Origin: Synchiropus splendidus
Lineage: Eukaryota > Chordata > Actinopteri > Syngnathiformes > Callionymidae
NCBI RefSeq assembly: GCF_027744825.2
Contig: NC_071336.1
Coordinates: 23,024,501-23,088,500, forward strand
Length of the DNA stretch: 64,000 bases
Reading direction: 5' to 3'
Shown here: positions 12,963-26,016 of the stretch, one piece after another
How the letters are laid out: every line of letters begins with the position of its first letter
How positions within the stretch are numbered: the stretch's first letter is position 1
Made by a program: the position numbers and the translations under genes
Notes under the pieces: generated by a model
Database searches by the model: none
What the model was told of the DNA's origin: nothing
The model's input: the letters and a program-made list of their open reading frames with translations, nothing else

Positions 12963-15313
12963 ATTCAGGGTATGAGGCACAGTGGACCGGAAAATAAATT
13001 TGATCTCTTTATCTCTCTTTTTTTCCTGATCTTAAGTCCCATTGACCGACTGGAAAGGGCAGAGCCTCAGGCTCCCTATACACAGCAAGGAAAGCAGGTC
13101 CTGAGGCAGAAGCACGAGCAAAGAGGCCCACACTTTCCTCTTCCCCGGAATCTTCCTCCATCTCTTGCTCCCAGTTGGACCACGATGAGTCCTGGACTAC
13201 CTCTCCAGGATGAGATCCAGGAGGCATCCTGACAAAATGCCTGTGCCATCTCTCGTGGTTTCTCGCGATGTGGAGGAACTGTAGTTCCCTTGGTGCTAGT
13301 GTTGTACCACAAATGACTGGTCTTGGTCTCATTTTTGGATTGGAGTGATTTTTTTTTTCTCACTCTAATACAAAATTCCTGCCTCATTAAGTCATGTGTT
13401 TTTGAAAATCCACCACTGGAATGCTACCTTCGTGCTCATTAATGATCCTGCAGAGATGAGGGCGGAATGTTCTCTGATGGTGAGTGCAAAGCTGGCAAAA
13501 AATACGACATTGTTGTCATCAATATTTTACTCCACCAATCATGAGGCTACATATTAGGGTTCATTTGTAAACCGAATGACTGTTACATAAGTTTACTGGG
13601 GTTCACTGGGCACATGGTGTCAATCGCAGTTCGCACCTCATGATTCCTGGTCTCACACTGTATGAGCCGATCCTCAGACAGTTCACAATGTATGTCCACA
13701 CATGACACATTAAAAAGGCTCTGCTGTGCTTACCACAGTTCTACAAGTCAAACCTCCATAGCTTGGGTCCAGGTCCACTGTGCCCCTCTATGCTGCTCCA
13801 TCTTATTTGTTCGCGCATGTGTAGTGTGACAGGTTGATGTAGAGGGGATCACGACACCGATTCAATATTGCAATAGCCTCACAATGGCCGACCAGTATTT
13901 CTAGGTTTTATTTTCATCGATCAACTGAGTGAGCGTCATGAGCTGGTATTCACTTCCCATGTATACTGCACAATGTCTAAAATAGCCAAAAACTGCACTG
14001 TGCATACTTTCCAGCTTTAGAAGGAATTTAATTTTGGTGATATTCTGTATTCTGTTTAGTCTCTGTCTTTGACTTGCTCTCAGCCCCCAAGTCTAGGGAT
14101 TGGAGGTCTCGACTTCTACGGTACTTTGGGCTCCTCACACAACCTCAAAGAGAAAGTCCACACACCTGCAAAGGAAAACTTATTTTAGCCAGTGATCTTC
14201 TTCTTTCTACTCAAAGCTTGTGGCCATAGTTGAGAGATGGATCGTAGACTGACCAAGAGCTTCACCTTTTACCTCACCTCCCTCTTCACCGTGACTGGGC
14301 AATACAGAGTCTGCATGACTGAAGGACGCTGCATCAGTCACTCTCCATCTTTCCCTCCCTTGTGACCCTGAGATGCTTGATCTTCCTCCTCCTGGGAAAG
14401 GATCTTGCCAACAGGTACAGATGTATTTCAAGTCACATATGAATATGATTTATAAATCTGCGTGCAATGTTAGGTTTCAGGCAATTTCACGCTCAATATA
14501 TCCTGGTTAATGCATGAGCATCTCTCGACACCACTAACAGCCAACGGGGCCAAATCTATCAGAGTTTTTTTTTTCCATTCAACATGCTTGTATTATTGCC
14601 ATTTTGAGTGGCATTAGATTTAAATAAATAAATAAATGTAATTTCATTGATAAGTTTGGTAATTAGCATGCTTGCTAATTCAATAGTTTTGATGAAAACT
14701 CACCAGATAAATATCCTGCGCTTTTGGTGGAATACAGTCAGATCTCGTCTCCCCTCGCTCAATCCTGTGTTGAAAGAGAAAAGCTGCTGCAAATGAAGGA
14801 ATCCTCTTTTGAAACCAGGCGCCGAGCCAAACACACTGTCTGCTGGCACTGCCAGCCCCCAGGATTTAAGCTATTTATTTTTCTTCCTCTTATGTTCGGC
14901 ACACCGGAGACAAAGGGAAGGATTCATACAGGACCAGCAAAGAAGGTTGACTTTTCAAATTAACCTGAGGCAACAGATTTCTGGTCCGGGTTTTGAGCAT
15001 GTCCAAAAGAGAGGCGTTCGACTCCTCCGCTACTGGTTTGGTTTCTTTGATTGAAAATAGCAGGAAAAAAAACACATTGTACTGGTTTGGAAACACCTGC
15101 ACCTCACTGCAGTTGAGGCTGCTCATTGTTGTGAAAGTAGACCAAAATGTAGTGAGAAATTACTGTGAGGTATGTTGTGTTGATGTTTTTGTCTGCATCT
15201 ATCTATCTAATAATAATAATAATAAGCCTCGACGTGTCTCTATGGATGGATTTGGGGAAATGTTGTCCCCTGTTTTACTAGGTTGTGTGAGTCCGTTCCA
15301 GAACACTGTAGAC
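12963..15313. other. Intergenic DNA, no gene seen
   Basis: No exon was recognised. It includes an inverted repeat CCTCATACC (12950-12958) / GGTATGAGG (12969-12977) straddling the right edge of the preceding element, a TAAA tract at about 14618-14637, a palindrome at 14661-14680, and short CTAT and AAT tracts near 15197-15225. Open frames of 80-110 codons here overlap on both strands and look unlike proteins. Confidence 0.55.
14661..14680. promoter_or_regulatory. TAAT palindrome, possible homeodomain dimer site
   Basis: AATTAGCA (14661-14668) and TGCTAATT (14673-14680) form an inverted pair with a 4-bp spacer. Each half carries a TAAT core as bound by many homeodomain proteins. No conservation data are available, so function is a guess. 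Confidence 0.2.
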
Positions 15314-15890
15314 CAATGATTCTTCATCATAGAGCCGGCGCCCATGGTTGGACTGCGAGCGCCTCTGATAGGTCCGCTAAAAGTTTTTCTGTTTTACACC
15401 TCTGAGCCGTGAGGGCCGTGAGATGCTCAGTTTTAATACATTTGCCACATAAGGTGGCAGTACTGTGTCACTGAATTGACTGGACAGCTGAAAATCATTT
15501 TATGGCAATACTTTCATTTACATTTCTTTCCTTACACGTTCTTATATTGTCTTTGGAGTTTAAATCAAATATATTATTTTTATTTTATGATATTTGGGCA
15601 TGGTTTTATTATATTTTTTCTTCTTTTTTTTCCTCAGTTTGCATCAAGTGTATTACTTTTTTCTTTTTTTTCTTTTGTAAATTGAATGTGACTTGCACCT
15701 GGTTCTGCTGTTGGTTGGACTTTTCAATGACGAATGTCTTTGCGATGATCACATGGTTTCATGTCATTTCACAAGGTTTTGGTTTGTTGAAATGAAATCA
15801 AGACAAATGAATCAGTTGTATTGAATGGACCCCGGGTCCATTTGTTCTTGGAAAGGTGGACCCCCAGATCAAAAAGGCTAAGAACCCATG
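15314..15890. mobile_element. Non-autonomous hAT-like element with 8-bp duplication
   Basis: Inverted ends CAATGATTCTT (left) and AAGAACCCATG (right, reverse complement CATGGGTTCTT) match at 8 of 11 positions and resemble the hAT end CAGTGGTTCTTAACC. The flanks are CTGTAGAC (15306-15313) and CCGTAGAC (15891-15898), which match at 7 of 8 positions. This is the 8-bp target duplication expected of hAT transposition. The left interior has GGTTGGACTGCGAGCGCCTC, typical of a fish hAT-derived repeat as I remember it. No transposase is present, so the copy is non-autonomous (577 bp) and old enough to have mutated ends. Confidence 0.65.
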
Positions 15891-16500
15891 CCGTAGACTT
15901 TTGTCTCTTTGAGCTCATTTGAATTTGGCAATACGGACTTCAGTGAGCGGCGTTTTAACTTATGTCTTGAAACAAAGTTTGCGGCGGTGAGGGAGAGGAA
16001 CTGTCTTCTGTATTCCCAAGAATCTCCGTAAGAAGGGTCACTGCAGGTTGCGGCATCAGTCTCCCTATGTAGCGCCACAATCCGTGCCACATTTCATGGA
16101 ACATTTTCACAGGCATGACCCGCTGCATAAAATTTGGGGGATAACTTTTTTTTTTCAAAGGCTTGTCTGAGACCTTTAGTTTTACAGTATGTTCGTCAGA
16201 ATCTGTGTACCTATCTTTCTCTCCGGCTGCTGTCACTGAAGTCACGTGGCATCGACATTACGCTAACTTATGCGTTGAAATGATTCAACTAATATCTGGA
16301 GTCTGTTTGGTTTGGATACCAGTTTTGATTGTTTAAGCTGCTCTAAAAGGGGATTGATATTTTTGATCAGTTGAAGCTGGAGCAGAGGCGCCGCCCATCA
16401 GCCATCACCCCAAATTTAAAGTGGCTCTTGTCAAACTTTGCAAACACATTTAAACAGAGCTACTTTATTAGTATCCGAGAGTTGATCTGTCAAGGCGAGT

Positions 16501-16524
16501 AATGCATAATAGGGCCCCTTTAAT
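16501..16524 (-). mobile_element. Terminus-like motif ATTAAAGGGGCCC
   Basis: Read on the minus strand, this begins ATTAAAGGGGCCCTATTATG, a sequence I associate with the end of a common fish DNA repeat. A related copy starts at 37358 (ATTAAAGAGGCCCTGTTGTG). The opposite end was not found, so the extent of the element (perhaps from about 15900) is unknown. Superfamily not assigned. Confidence 0.35.
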
Positions 16525-18559
16525 ATCAATGACATTTGAAATGCTAAAAAATGTATTCAGTCACTTATGCATGTAAAATAGATGCAGTCACGATCGATGA
16601 TACTGGATGAACTTGTTCTGAACTGTTCAGAAGTCAGAGTGAGAATGTACTGTATATTTAAAATAGAGTCGTGCACGTTTTTTTTTTGTTTGTTTTTTTT
16701 TAAACAACCTCAGGCTAATAAAACCCTTGTGCCAACTCACCTTTTCAAGTGCTTTAGAAATAAAGTGATTCATTGCGTGGTGAGGAGCTAAGCTGATTTG
16801 TACAGACAGCTCAAGTAAATAATGGAAGCGCAATTAAAACATTCACCTCCGGCGCTAATGATTGACTCAAAGCATCGAACATCTTGGACAACAGGCACAC
16901 ATTCGCTGACAAAGCTGAAACATGATCTGGTAGCAGCAGGTCAAAGGATACTCAGCAATTTGTCATGCACAGCAGTCCCATCTCCCCTTAAACCACACCG
17001 CCATTAACCTTCAGTCTCTTATATCAGATGGAGAAGCCACTGAAGCAGCATGTCATTTGCGTAGACATCGACCTACTTACTGTACACGCCTGGCTGAGGT
17101 AAGTCTTGTCAGCTCAAGGTGCAGTGGAAAAAGAGTTTGTAAAGGGGAAGGATAAGCCCCGATGGATGTCTCTGTATATCCATTCACGTATGGCTGAAAA
17201 GAATGGTGAGGGCCACTTTTCTGTCTTACTGTCGTGAGGGAAAACTATCCTTTAAACATAGAAAAGTGAGATTGCAATGACCAGCCTGTGTGACAACGAC
17301 AATATTGGTTAGTATGAAGTGGAGAATCGTACAAATAATGGGAATAAAATTACTAAGTGGAAATAGTAGAATACTCCTGCTGAATGGCTTCTAACTCACG
17401 TTGCAATGAAAGAAACTTTGACTGGAACAATGTGAGCTTCATGTCTGACAGTGGCAAGTGACACAGACCTCTTTCCTTCTGCACTCAATTTAAATGCTTG
17501 ACCAGAGCTCGCATAATTCCGGGATATTAAGCTGGTTTGCCGAGTTAGTCGCACCTCGAGGTGGACATTTAAAAATGACTTCTAAATCAGAGCACGCTGA
17601 TTTACTTGGTCCGACAGGACAAAAAAAAGCCAATGCAAATCATGAAGAAAGTACATAATTGTGTGTTTATTTGATGGGGGCAGCAATGCTTGTACCATTT
17701 GAGAAGAGGAAATGCAATTCAATATATTCACAGACTGCTATATGCAGAAATTCGCTTTTATTTTTTGCTTGCTCCAAAAGTGTTTTGGAACTCTGACTAG
17801 TGAAAGGGAGACATTTTTCATCCTTGTATTAAGCTACTATTTCTTATCAACACATTAACCACCAAGGTTCCAGCAGAGTGCAGGGCTATCACACAGATTC
17901 AGCCCCACCCCATTGAAATGATCATACAGTATCTTGAGTGAGATGATCCTATTAAACAATCCTATGGCCTGAGGTCAGTTAAAAGTGATGCTGTCCCATA
18001 CAACAGCTCCAAAAATGATCAGGGCAACAATTGTAAATGTCGACCGTTTCAGAGGTGAACAGTGACAGGGAATGGAATGTCACCAATCGATAAAGAAACA
18101 ATAAAGCAAAGGGGAAAGCTTCGATGTTGACTTCATACTATTTACTTGATGATGAGAAGAATATTACCGTTTAATCCTGAGGAGTAAACCTCACAACTAT
18201 TTACTGCCTCCGTGTGTCTGTTATTTTTCAAGTTGTTGCAATGTTATTTCATCATTTTAATTTTTTATTTCATTTTACGTGAACATTTAAGATTTCTGAG
18301 CAGGAGGACAAGATTTTAAGTCAGTAGTGGGACAGTATTTTGTTCAAAATTTTAAAATAAAAGAAAAAAGAAAAAGGGATAGGATTCAGTTACATGTGAA
18401 CGCTGCTTACAGTGTGCAGTGTAATTCCACCTAAATTCTGAACTCTGAAGGATGTTAAAGAAGCCAATATATTTTTGATTCTACAAGTAAGTAAGGTGAT
18501 TTTCATTAAAAAAAAAAAAGAAACTACAAATACATACATGCATAGTCAGTTAATGGTGG
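16525..18559. other. Intergenic DNA, no gene seen
   Basis: AT-rich sequence with no exon, RNA gene or repeat that I recognise. Confidence 0.55.
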
Positions 18560-18850
18560 TTACGGCTTAGCGCTCAGTCCTGGTCAGGGTTGCGGGGAGT
18601 GCTGGAGCCCATCCCAGCGGTCATTGAGCAAGAAGCAGGAATACACCCTGGACAGGTCACCAGTCCATCACAGGGCGCACACACAATTCACACAAACACA
18701 CGCACCTAGGGACAATTTTAGAGTGTCCATTAGACAACTGAGCATGTCTTTGGATGGTGGGAGGAAACCGGAGAACCTGGAGAAAACCTGCAAATATGCA
18801 CACTCTGTCCAGACAGGCCAGAGAGCTAACCGCTGGGCCGCCATGTGGCC
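18560..18850 (-). mobile_element. L2-like LINE 3' tail fragment
   Basis: The + strand contains GGGTTGCGGGGAGTGCTGG, CCCATCCCAGCGGTCATTG, TACACCCTGGACAGGTCACC, AGTCCATCACAGGGCGCACA and GGTGGGAGGAAACCGGAGAA in the fixed order of a very widespread fish dispersed repeat. I place this repeat at the 3' end of L2-type (Maui-like) non-LTR retrotransposons. The sense orientation is the minus strand. The copy is 5'-truncated and non-coding. The repeat identity is firm from pattern; the L2 label is from memory. Confidence 0.65.
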
Positions 18851-21800
18851 TACATCTACTAATATGAAGCATTAAATGTTAAAAATAATCTTAAAAGCTT
18901 GTATAAAAGAGGTAGGTGTCAGCTGAAAAACTGTAATGCCTTTGTATCAAAAAACCCAAGCGACACCGTCATGAGCTACTTTTGAAGTGTCAACTGAACA
19001 GCCACTTCAAACGTGCTCCATGGCTTTTATTTGATGACACATCCTGAACTGTCACCTCACTAATAAGCTGGCTTTCTGAGGACGGAGATGAGGAGAGAGG
19101 GCCAAAGGCCTCTGGTTTGGTAACAGACAGGCAGGGACATCAATCACAGTCCGGTGCTGGTCCTGATGAATTGACAGGTTACCGTGGAGATGGCATCCAC
19201 CGAGCAGCAATAATCAATCACGCCTGGAAATGCTCATACTTCATGACTATTGACACACAGGATGGCATTTTTTAAAGAACAATTCATCCTGGTAATGAGA
19301 CCTCCACTGAGAACGTTCACACCACTACATTCAACTGCTATATTTCTGAGACCCTCCACTTGCTTCACCTCCCTCCCCTCCCCTCCCTGTTACCATGGTA
19401 CGACTCAGTCAGAATACAAATAATAAACATGGTAAGCAGCATACAAGAAAACAGTGAAATGAATGACAGCCCTCTGAATAGACTCATTCAATCAGCAAAG
19501 TTGCATTGAAAACGTGGAAATGAGGTTAATGGGTCCTAGAATTGATTTGATCATGAAATGTACGAAATGAAATAAGGATGGTTCATTAGTGCCTATTTTC
19601 AAGCTATGTGAGAGTGAGGGAAGAGTTTGGGAAGACGTTCCTGGGATGCACTGATGCTGGCATTCCTTGCTGACAGAAGCAGATTTGGTGTGTGACTCTC
19701 ACACCAAGCCCCAGATACCTTGTGAGCAATGGGCACCGATAAACCTAAACACGCCAGTCAAGTTGACTTCACATCTCTCTCTTTCTCCACTTCAGCTTCG
19801 TAGGTAGAAACTCTTCATTGCATGACGGTGAAGGTAAATCTAAGTGCAGTCGAACATTGTGAGGCTTCAGTTTCTCTGCTATAGACTGTCTGCTTCTGTC
19901 AATACAGTTGCATTTCTGTCAGGTACAGGTAGCACGCAACGGTCGAAGCATTGCAGTCATCTACAGCCCGATGTGATTTATGGTAGTAACTGCAAATAGA
20001 TTTTTATGGAAAATCTTTGTTGTATACCTGTGAATACAACAAAAATGTGACATTTCGCTCCTCTGCAAGAAGCCGCCTTATCTGGTACGTTTTACCGGAA
20101 TAAACTGGAACCCTTTTTTTTTTTTCAGCCATCTCCGGTTAATGTATGTTAATCACTCTAGTTTGTCAGCATATACTGAACCATAAAACAGTCCTTTCTT
20201 GCAGTGCCCAGAATGAAAATTCAATATTTCTTCTTTCTAATTATGTCTTGGTTGACTGGAGTCTATGACCATTCTTTCTGTTTTGAGTATCTGATGTGCT
20301 TGACACCAATGAAATATAAATTCTCATATTTTGGAACCAAAGCAGTTCAGCCAATCACAGACATGAAATGGTCACATGGCACCAGAAATTCATCCAATCA
20401 CAACGCTAGAATCGGTTGCCAGTGGAGCACCATTCAGCACAAACCCCATAAATTCAGTTAGAGCTATTCTTCTGCTTCCAAAAATTGCTAAAATATGAAT
20501 ATACATTATATAAATATATAATATATAAATACGCTAAAATAACAATTGATAACACTGTCTCTAAAAAACACCGTTTAACACAACATTGCTATTATGCTGT
20601 TTACATGTTTTGAGATTGGCCACCACTGAATGAAATTGTTGTTAGCATCACAGTCTCTTCGGTTTGTCTCTCTCCTCATAGCACAATGAAATGATCACAA
20701 ATCAATGAGATGAAGACAGTTATAGCAATAAAAACTCCAATAACTATGGATGAATAAAAACCTAGATATTTCCTGTAATTTTGAAGAGAGGACTGTCAAT
20801 ATTTAAAAAGTGACACTATTGGACAACATTCAGACAAGTATTTTGCAGTGTGACTTATGGTTTTATGATCATTTAAATAGGAGCCTGGAATACATCATCA
20901 GTGATTCTCAAACATGCCACACCACTCAAACAGATAAAATCTACCCTAAACAATTCAAGTGGAGATGGACTTTCTTCATCATCATTATATGAAGAACAAA
21001 AGAATGCAATTCAAGTCCATACTGTGTGTAAATGATAACTGTCGCTGTGAGCAACAATCGAAGCGCTTTAAAGGAGTCGGTTTAAACAAGAACGTTCAGC
21101 TCCTTTCTGCTGCCTGTCCCCACACAACTTGACTGAGTATAGGCAGTGAAAGTGACCCGGTTATAGTGGTGGAAGAGAAAAACACTCCTGTGATCGATGT
21201 GGACATCAGAGCAGGTGTGAGGAGCCCTTGTAAAAACTACTATGAAGGCAGTGAATTGGGAATCACTGACAAATCGCTCACATCAGCTGTCTGCTAGTTT
21301 CTCCTTGTTGCGCTGCAGGCTAGGGAATAAAAATGCATCCAAAGGGTGCGAGGCTTTCAATGGCCAAAAAGGATGAGACAATTTGCTGATTAAAAATGCC
21401 TTTGTGATGACTGAATGACTCGGATCATCTCAGTCAGGTGATACAAATGTCACCTGGAAACAAAGGACTCTACAAATACCACTATGAAATAGTCACGTCC
21501 TGTAACTACAGACATTCTTCATAATTAAACTAAAAAGATCATTTAAAGTCATCCTCCTGCTGTGTCCTGGCTTTGGTCTGTGGTTTTAATGTCTCATAGC
21601 ATGACTGAAATAGATGAAACTGAATGGAACATCTTGTACCACTGCTGGAGAAAATCTTGAGGTTTTTTTTTTGTCACTTTAATATTTGAACATCTCATTT
21701 GAGACCTTACATGAGCCCGATGGCTCCTTAAGCTTTGTGACATTTCAGATCTGCTCAGTGCACCAGAAGATGAAAGAAGCCGAGTTAATACCATCAAACA

Positions 21801-24800
21801 AGAGAACTCTACATGTACAGTACTTGTTCAAACGTTCATCCTGATCAGTGAAATTTACAAGACGCTAATTGTGACATTTCTATTATGTTTCTACTGTCGA
21901 TGCTCGGATATGTTTTACTTTTGATCCCAGAAGTAAAAAAAAAGAAAACAGACAAACACTTCCATGTCGATGTCAACTCAACCGAGATGACAAATTGAAG
22001 ATCATGTTTCTGGGGATCTGACAGATGGAATGAGCCTTGTGCTGAAATGAGTTTCCTGGATACAGCTGGCTGATCTCGGAGAGGAGGAGCGCGGTGATTG
22101 ATAAAGCTAATGTTCGCTGGTATAATAGCTTGTTTAATGCACCACCATGTCGCGGTGCACTCACCTTCTTATAGCGGTCGAGCCTTTCCCACATTATGAT
22201 GCATTTCTGAAGAAATTGACACGGCAAACCACTCGAGCAACTGAAGATGTGCCAAAAACCGAAGTTGATAAAGCTAAAATGCAATGAAAATACCATGAGA
22301 TTCATGTGGCTTTGCTTCGTGTTTTCATTTGTCTGCAGAAAATAGTTTGCGACTGGTGGTGAGTTGAAAATTTACATTAGAGTCAATGAGGCATAGTGTT
22401 AGGTTTGGCCCCGTGTTTGTGAGGCTGACACAAATTCTGCAGGTCTAGGACGTAATGTTTCCTCTCAGCAAGACAAAAGTGAGAGTCAAATTTTCAGGAG
22501 TCTCCCGCTAACTTATTGTATCACACACTGCAAGAGTTGTGATGGATTTGGGAATACAGAGGAGGAGGGTGGTGACAGGTGAAACTTTGAATGGAATCTC
22601 TGGGGGAAAATTTTGAAGTGCTGTCAGCTATTGAAATAGTGGAATTCTAAGGATCTTCCCCCGCCCCACCTCCTTCAATCTCTGGAATATTACATTGTGA
22701 ATATTGGGCCAAGAAAAATAATACCCGGCCAAGTTGCATATTTTGGCATTTTCAAATGGTGAAAACTGAGTGAGGCGGAGTGAACTACAGGGAGTAGACT
22801 GAATAGGTCAACACGCTTATTTTGTGTTTGGACCCACGCCAAACAATCCTGCCAGGCAGTGGTTATCGGCATTCGCTTTGTCCCCCGGTGGTGTTACAGT
22901 CAGCCCCTCTTTCACCGGTCAATGTCCCTGACGTCTGCATTGTTGTACATGACAATTGTGTCCTGATTTGGTCACACAAACAGAATCAGATGTGCCCTCT
23001 TACTTTCAGATCCAGCAAAGCTGTGGGTCATTTGTTTTGTGTTCATCCTCATGGCGTAATATATTGAGTGCACTGTTGCGTACAAGGGTGACACCGACAG
23101 AAGCCTTCAGCGTTGCATGGTGATGCATGCGGTTTTCAATTGAAGCACATTCACACCTGATGCATGCTAATGAAAGATGGAGGTTGGGGTTAGGTAAGCC
23201 ATGAGATGGCACTCCTTTAGCTGTTTGCTTAGCAACATGTCAATTGCTATCTAAACCCCCTGATTCCAAATGTCTCCCTGTGCCATGCGGGAGGGAAAAC
23301 GTTTTTTACAGAAATTGAAATGCCAATGTGTCAACGCGGGCGGGTGCCCTTGTCGTCAATATTGGATGCAAAGGTCCAATTTCCCAAGATCAATATATAT
23401 TATATAATAATATAATATATTTCACGTTTGCATGCTCTTATTCATGCAGCAGAGCCAGACCTCCCTGTTGATGTTTCAGCATGTAAAACTCAGTACTTGC
23501 TCCATTATATCACTCAAATATATGTTGTGAAAAGACAATTATGAGAGCACGCCAGCAGAACTTATTGTATTGTACTTGCCTAAAGAACAAGCCTTGTACG
23601 ACCATGTAAATTGACCAGGTGTCTGGATCTTTATATGGTGACACTGTTGAGCGCTCACCTGTGAAATTGAAAATGTAAACACTCACCAAAGTTCAGAGTT
23701 CATGTTTTCTTTCAATCCCAAAACATATGATATGTATTTGCTGTTTGATGTGTGCGCCTCACCGGCTCCACTGGGTACCAAGATGAATCTGAAAATCTTG
23801 GTTTTGACTTGAAACTGTCAGAAATCTAGACAATAAACATAAAGGAAGCAGCAATTTGAAGCATCAACAACATGACAAACACCCTTGTTAGTTCAGCAAA
23901 TGAAACACATACAGAAGGCAGATTGCAAAGTGAAGGAGAAAGTACAGGGAAAAAAAGGAAATCTGTTGCGGGGCTGGCCAAGCGAGCCGGGGAGATAAGC
24001 CACAAGGCAGACCCCCGCATATCAAGCGCTTGCCTTATATTCGCCACATTTCCAAACAGTGACTTGAAAAATGTTAGTGCGGGAGTGAACCCTGGCGAGT
24101 GCACGGTGCCTGTGACAGTGTGAGTCTGTCAGTGTCTGGCTGTGCCTCAGATTAGGAGAGAAAGGGAAATGTCTGAGAGGGGTTATGGCATGGTTATTAC
24201 CTCTGCTCACCGCCTGCAACAGAGCACAGAGCAGAGACATCGATCTTGTGTGGCTCTGTGCAGCCAAGGATCTCAAGACTTCCGCACAGGATGAACGTTG
24301 ATGCCGACGTAACTGAGTGATAGGTGATTGAAAACCGGACCGCAGAGGCACCTTTGGCTGACGTGCCTGAAAGGCCTGTCCCTGACAGATAAAAAGAATT
24401 GAAAGGACAAACTTCTTATGATGTTTACGATCCTGATGGTGCACACCTCGTAGAAGTTAATTTCCACATACGAATTTGACAATCATGGAAATTGCATTTT
24501 ACATAGGCTTGCAAATGTCGAATGAGATAATGGTGGGCTTGCATTTCTATTCATGAGTGCAGAGACAATATCACACTTAATAATCATCTGTGTGTGAAGC
24601 TGTGTGAAGTTTGGACGCCTCTCATCACGTCGCCTTCTTTTTTGCCTTGTCAACATTCAAGAAAAGTTTCACATTTTTATTATAAACCACTTTATGTAGA
24701 GAAGAATTTGGTCATCATGGGGGCACTTCCACCCTGATGGAGATTCAACAGACTCAACATAACTTTGATCATTCTGGTGTCAAGCATTTAAAGCATGATA

Positions 24801-25443
24801 TGATATTATTATATATTATTAACATGATATTATTATTATTAATTCTAATCTTCTGAAATGTGTATGCAAATTTTCCTACATAGTATTCATCTGGAAAAAC
24901 ATGAACTTGCCAAGTCCATTTTCTTTTTATCTGGTAGTTCTTGCCCACCTCTGTCCTCCCTCACCTCCTTTCATCATGTTCTCTTTGCTGCTGCTTCACC
25001 GTTGTACACATGAATGATGAGAGTAGGGGCACACCCAGGCACACACTCACACGCCTCAAGCGATTTATAGTCACCAATTAATTCTGTATCTAAAACATAT
25101 ACGATCCTCCGCTCACCAGCTTTGGCAGAGACTGAAAGAAAAGGTAGTGTGTTGTGGCTTTTCCCTTTGAGAAACAGTGAGAAGCTTGTCCATCCCGGAA
25201 AAACTCAAACGACGGCACGCCCACATTGAGCAAAGACCAGCTGAGTTGGCTCAGGCATCTTTTCATCATTTATTCACTCTAGTACCCGGTTTCAAAACGC
25301 ATGGGATCCGTGTGGATAGAAGGCCTATCCGACTCTTGCCTTTCAAAATAGATCACTCCGATACCTTTCCTATTACCCAGTTTATTTGGATTACAGGCAT
25401 GGGTTGATAAGGTTTCATGAAACAGTGTCCTGTTTTTGAGAGG
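18851..25443. other. Intergenic DNA, no gene seen
   Basis: No exon recognised. The part at about 19050-19260 is non-repetitive with homeodomain-like words (AATAATCAATCA) and could be regulatory. AT-rich short-period tracts occur at about 20500-20530, 23390-23421 and 24800-24842. A 140-codon open frame on the minus strand at 24022-24444 has no recognisable domain. Confidence 0.5.
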
Positions 25444-25457
25444 CCACCAGATGGCAC
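25444..25457 (+). promoter_or_regulatory. CTCF-like core motif
   Basis: CCACCAGATGGCAC fits the degenerate vertebrate CTCF core CCASYAGRKGGCRS at all 14 positions. CTCF marks loop anchors and boundaries. Occupancy cannot be read from sequence. Confidence 0.35.
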
Positions 25458-25962
25458 TGTCTGTTGTAAAATGTCAAACCACCTCATCATTTTGAAACCA
25501 TGAGTTCCACTTGGTGACAATGACAACTCTGTTTCATGACACCTTGTCTACCCATCACGAGTGGGACGTACCAGCGTGTTTGTCTCACCCGAGGGACTGC
25601 ACTACTAATACATACTAATACACACTACACGCCTGCACCAACAGGATTAATGAAAATACTATTATGCAACCTTGAGACCCACTACTAAGGCCCAGTGGAT
25701 TAAGTGGGAAAGTATTGCAAACATGACCTGCTTCGTTGCTAGCATTTTAGAACATCAAGAATCCACACATTTTGCTATTCAATCATTTTCCATACAGTCC
25801 ACATGAATCCAACCCGGAAACAATGTAGCACATATGCCAGCACTGCGATACTCTGACAACAAGTTAAGAAGGCAGCATGGTGCATGCGCACAAAAAGGTA
25901 GTGTTGTGATATTAGCAAAGGAGCATACACAGATTGATGGAGACACTGGTGTTTACCCAGTC

Positions 25963-26016
25963 AACACTGAACTACAAGTTCAGCAGTCCGAACTACAAGC
26001 TCAGTAGTTCAGTGTT
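25963..26016. repeat. 13-bp inverted repeat
   Basis: AACACTGAACTAC (25963-25975) and GTAGTTCAGTGTT (26004-26016) are exact reverse complements. The 28-bp interior contains further partial copies (GAACTACAAG, AAGTTCAG), suggesting local duplication and inversion. Confidence 0.85.

Noticed and set aside
24022..24444. 140-codon open frame on the minus strand
   Set aside because: No recognisable domain and an overlapping + strand frame; composition like random sequence.
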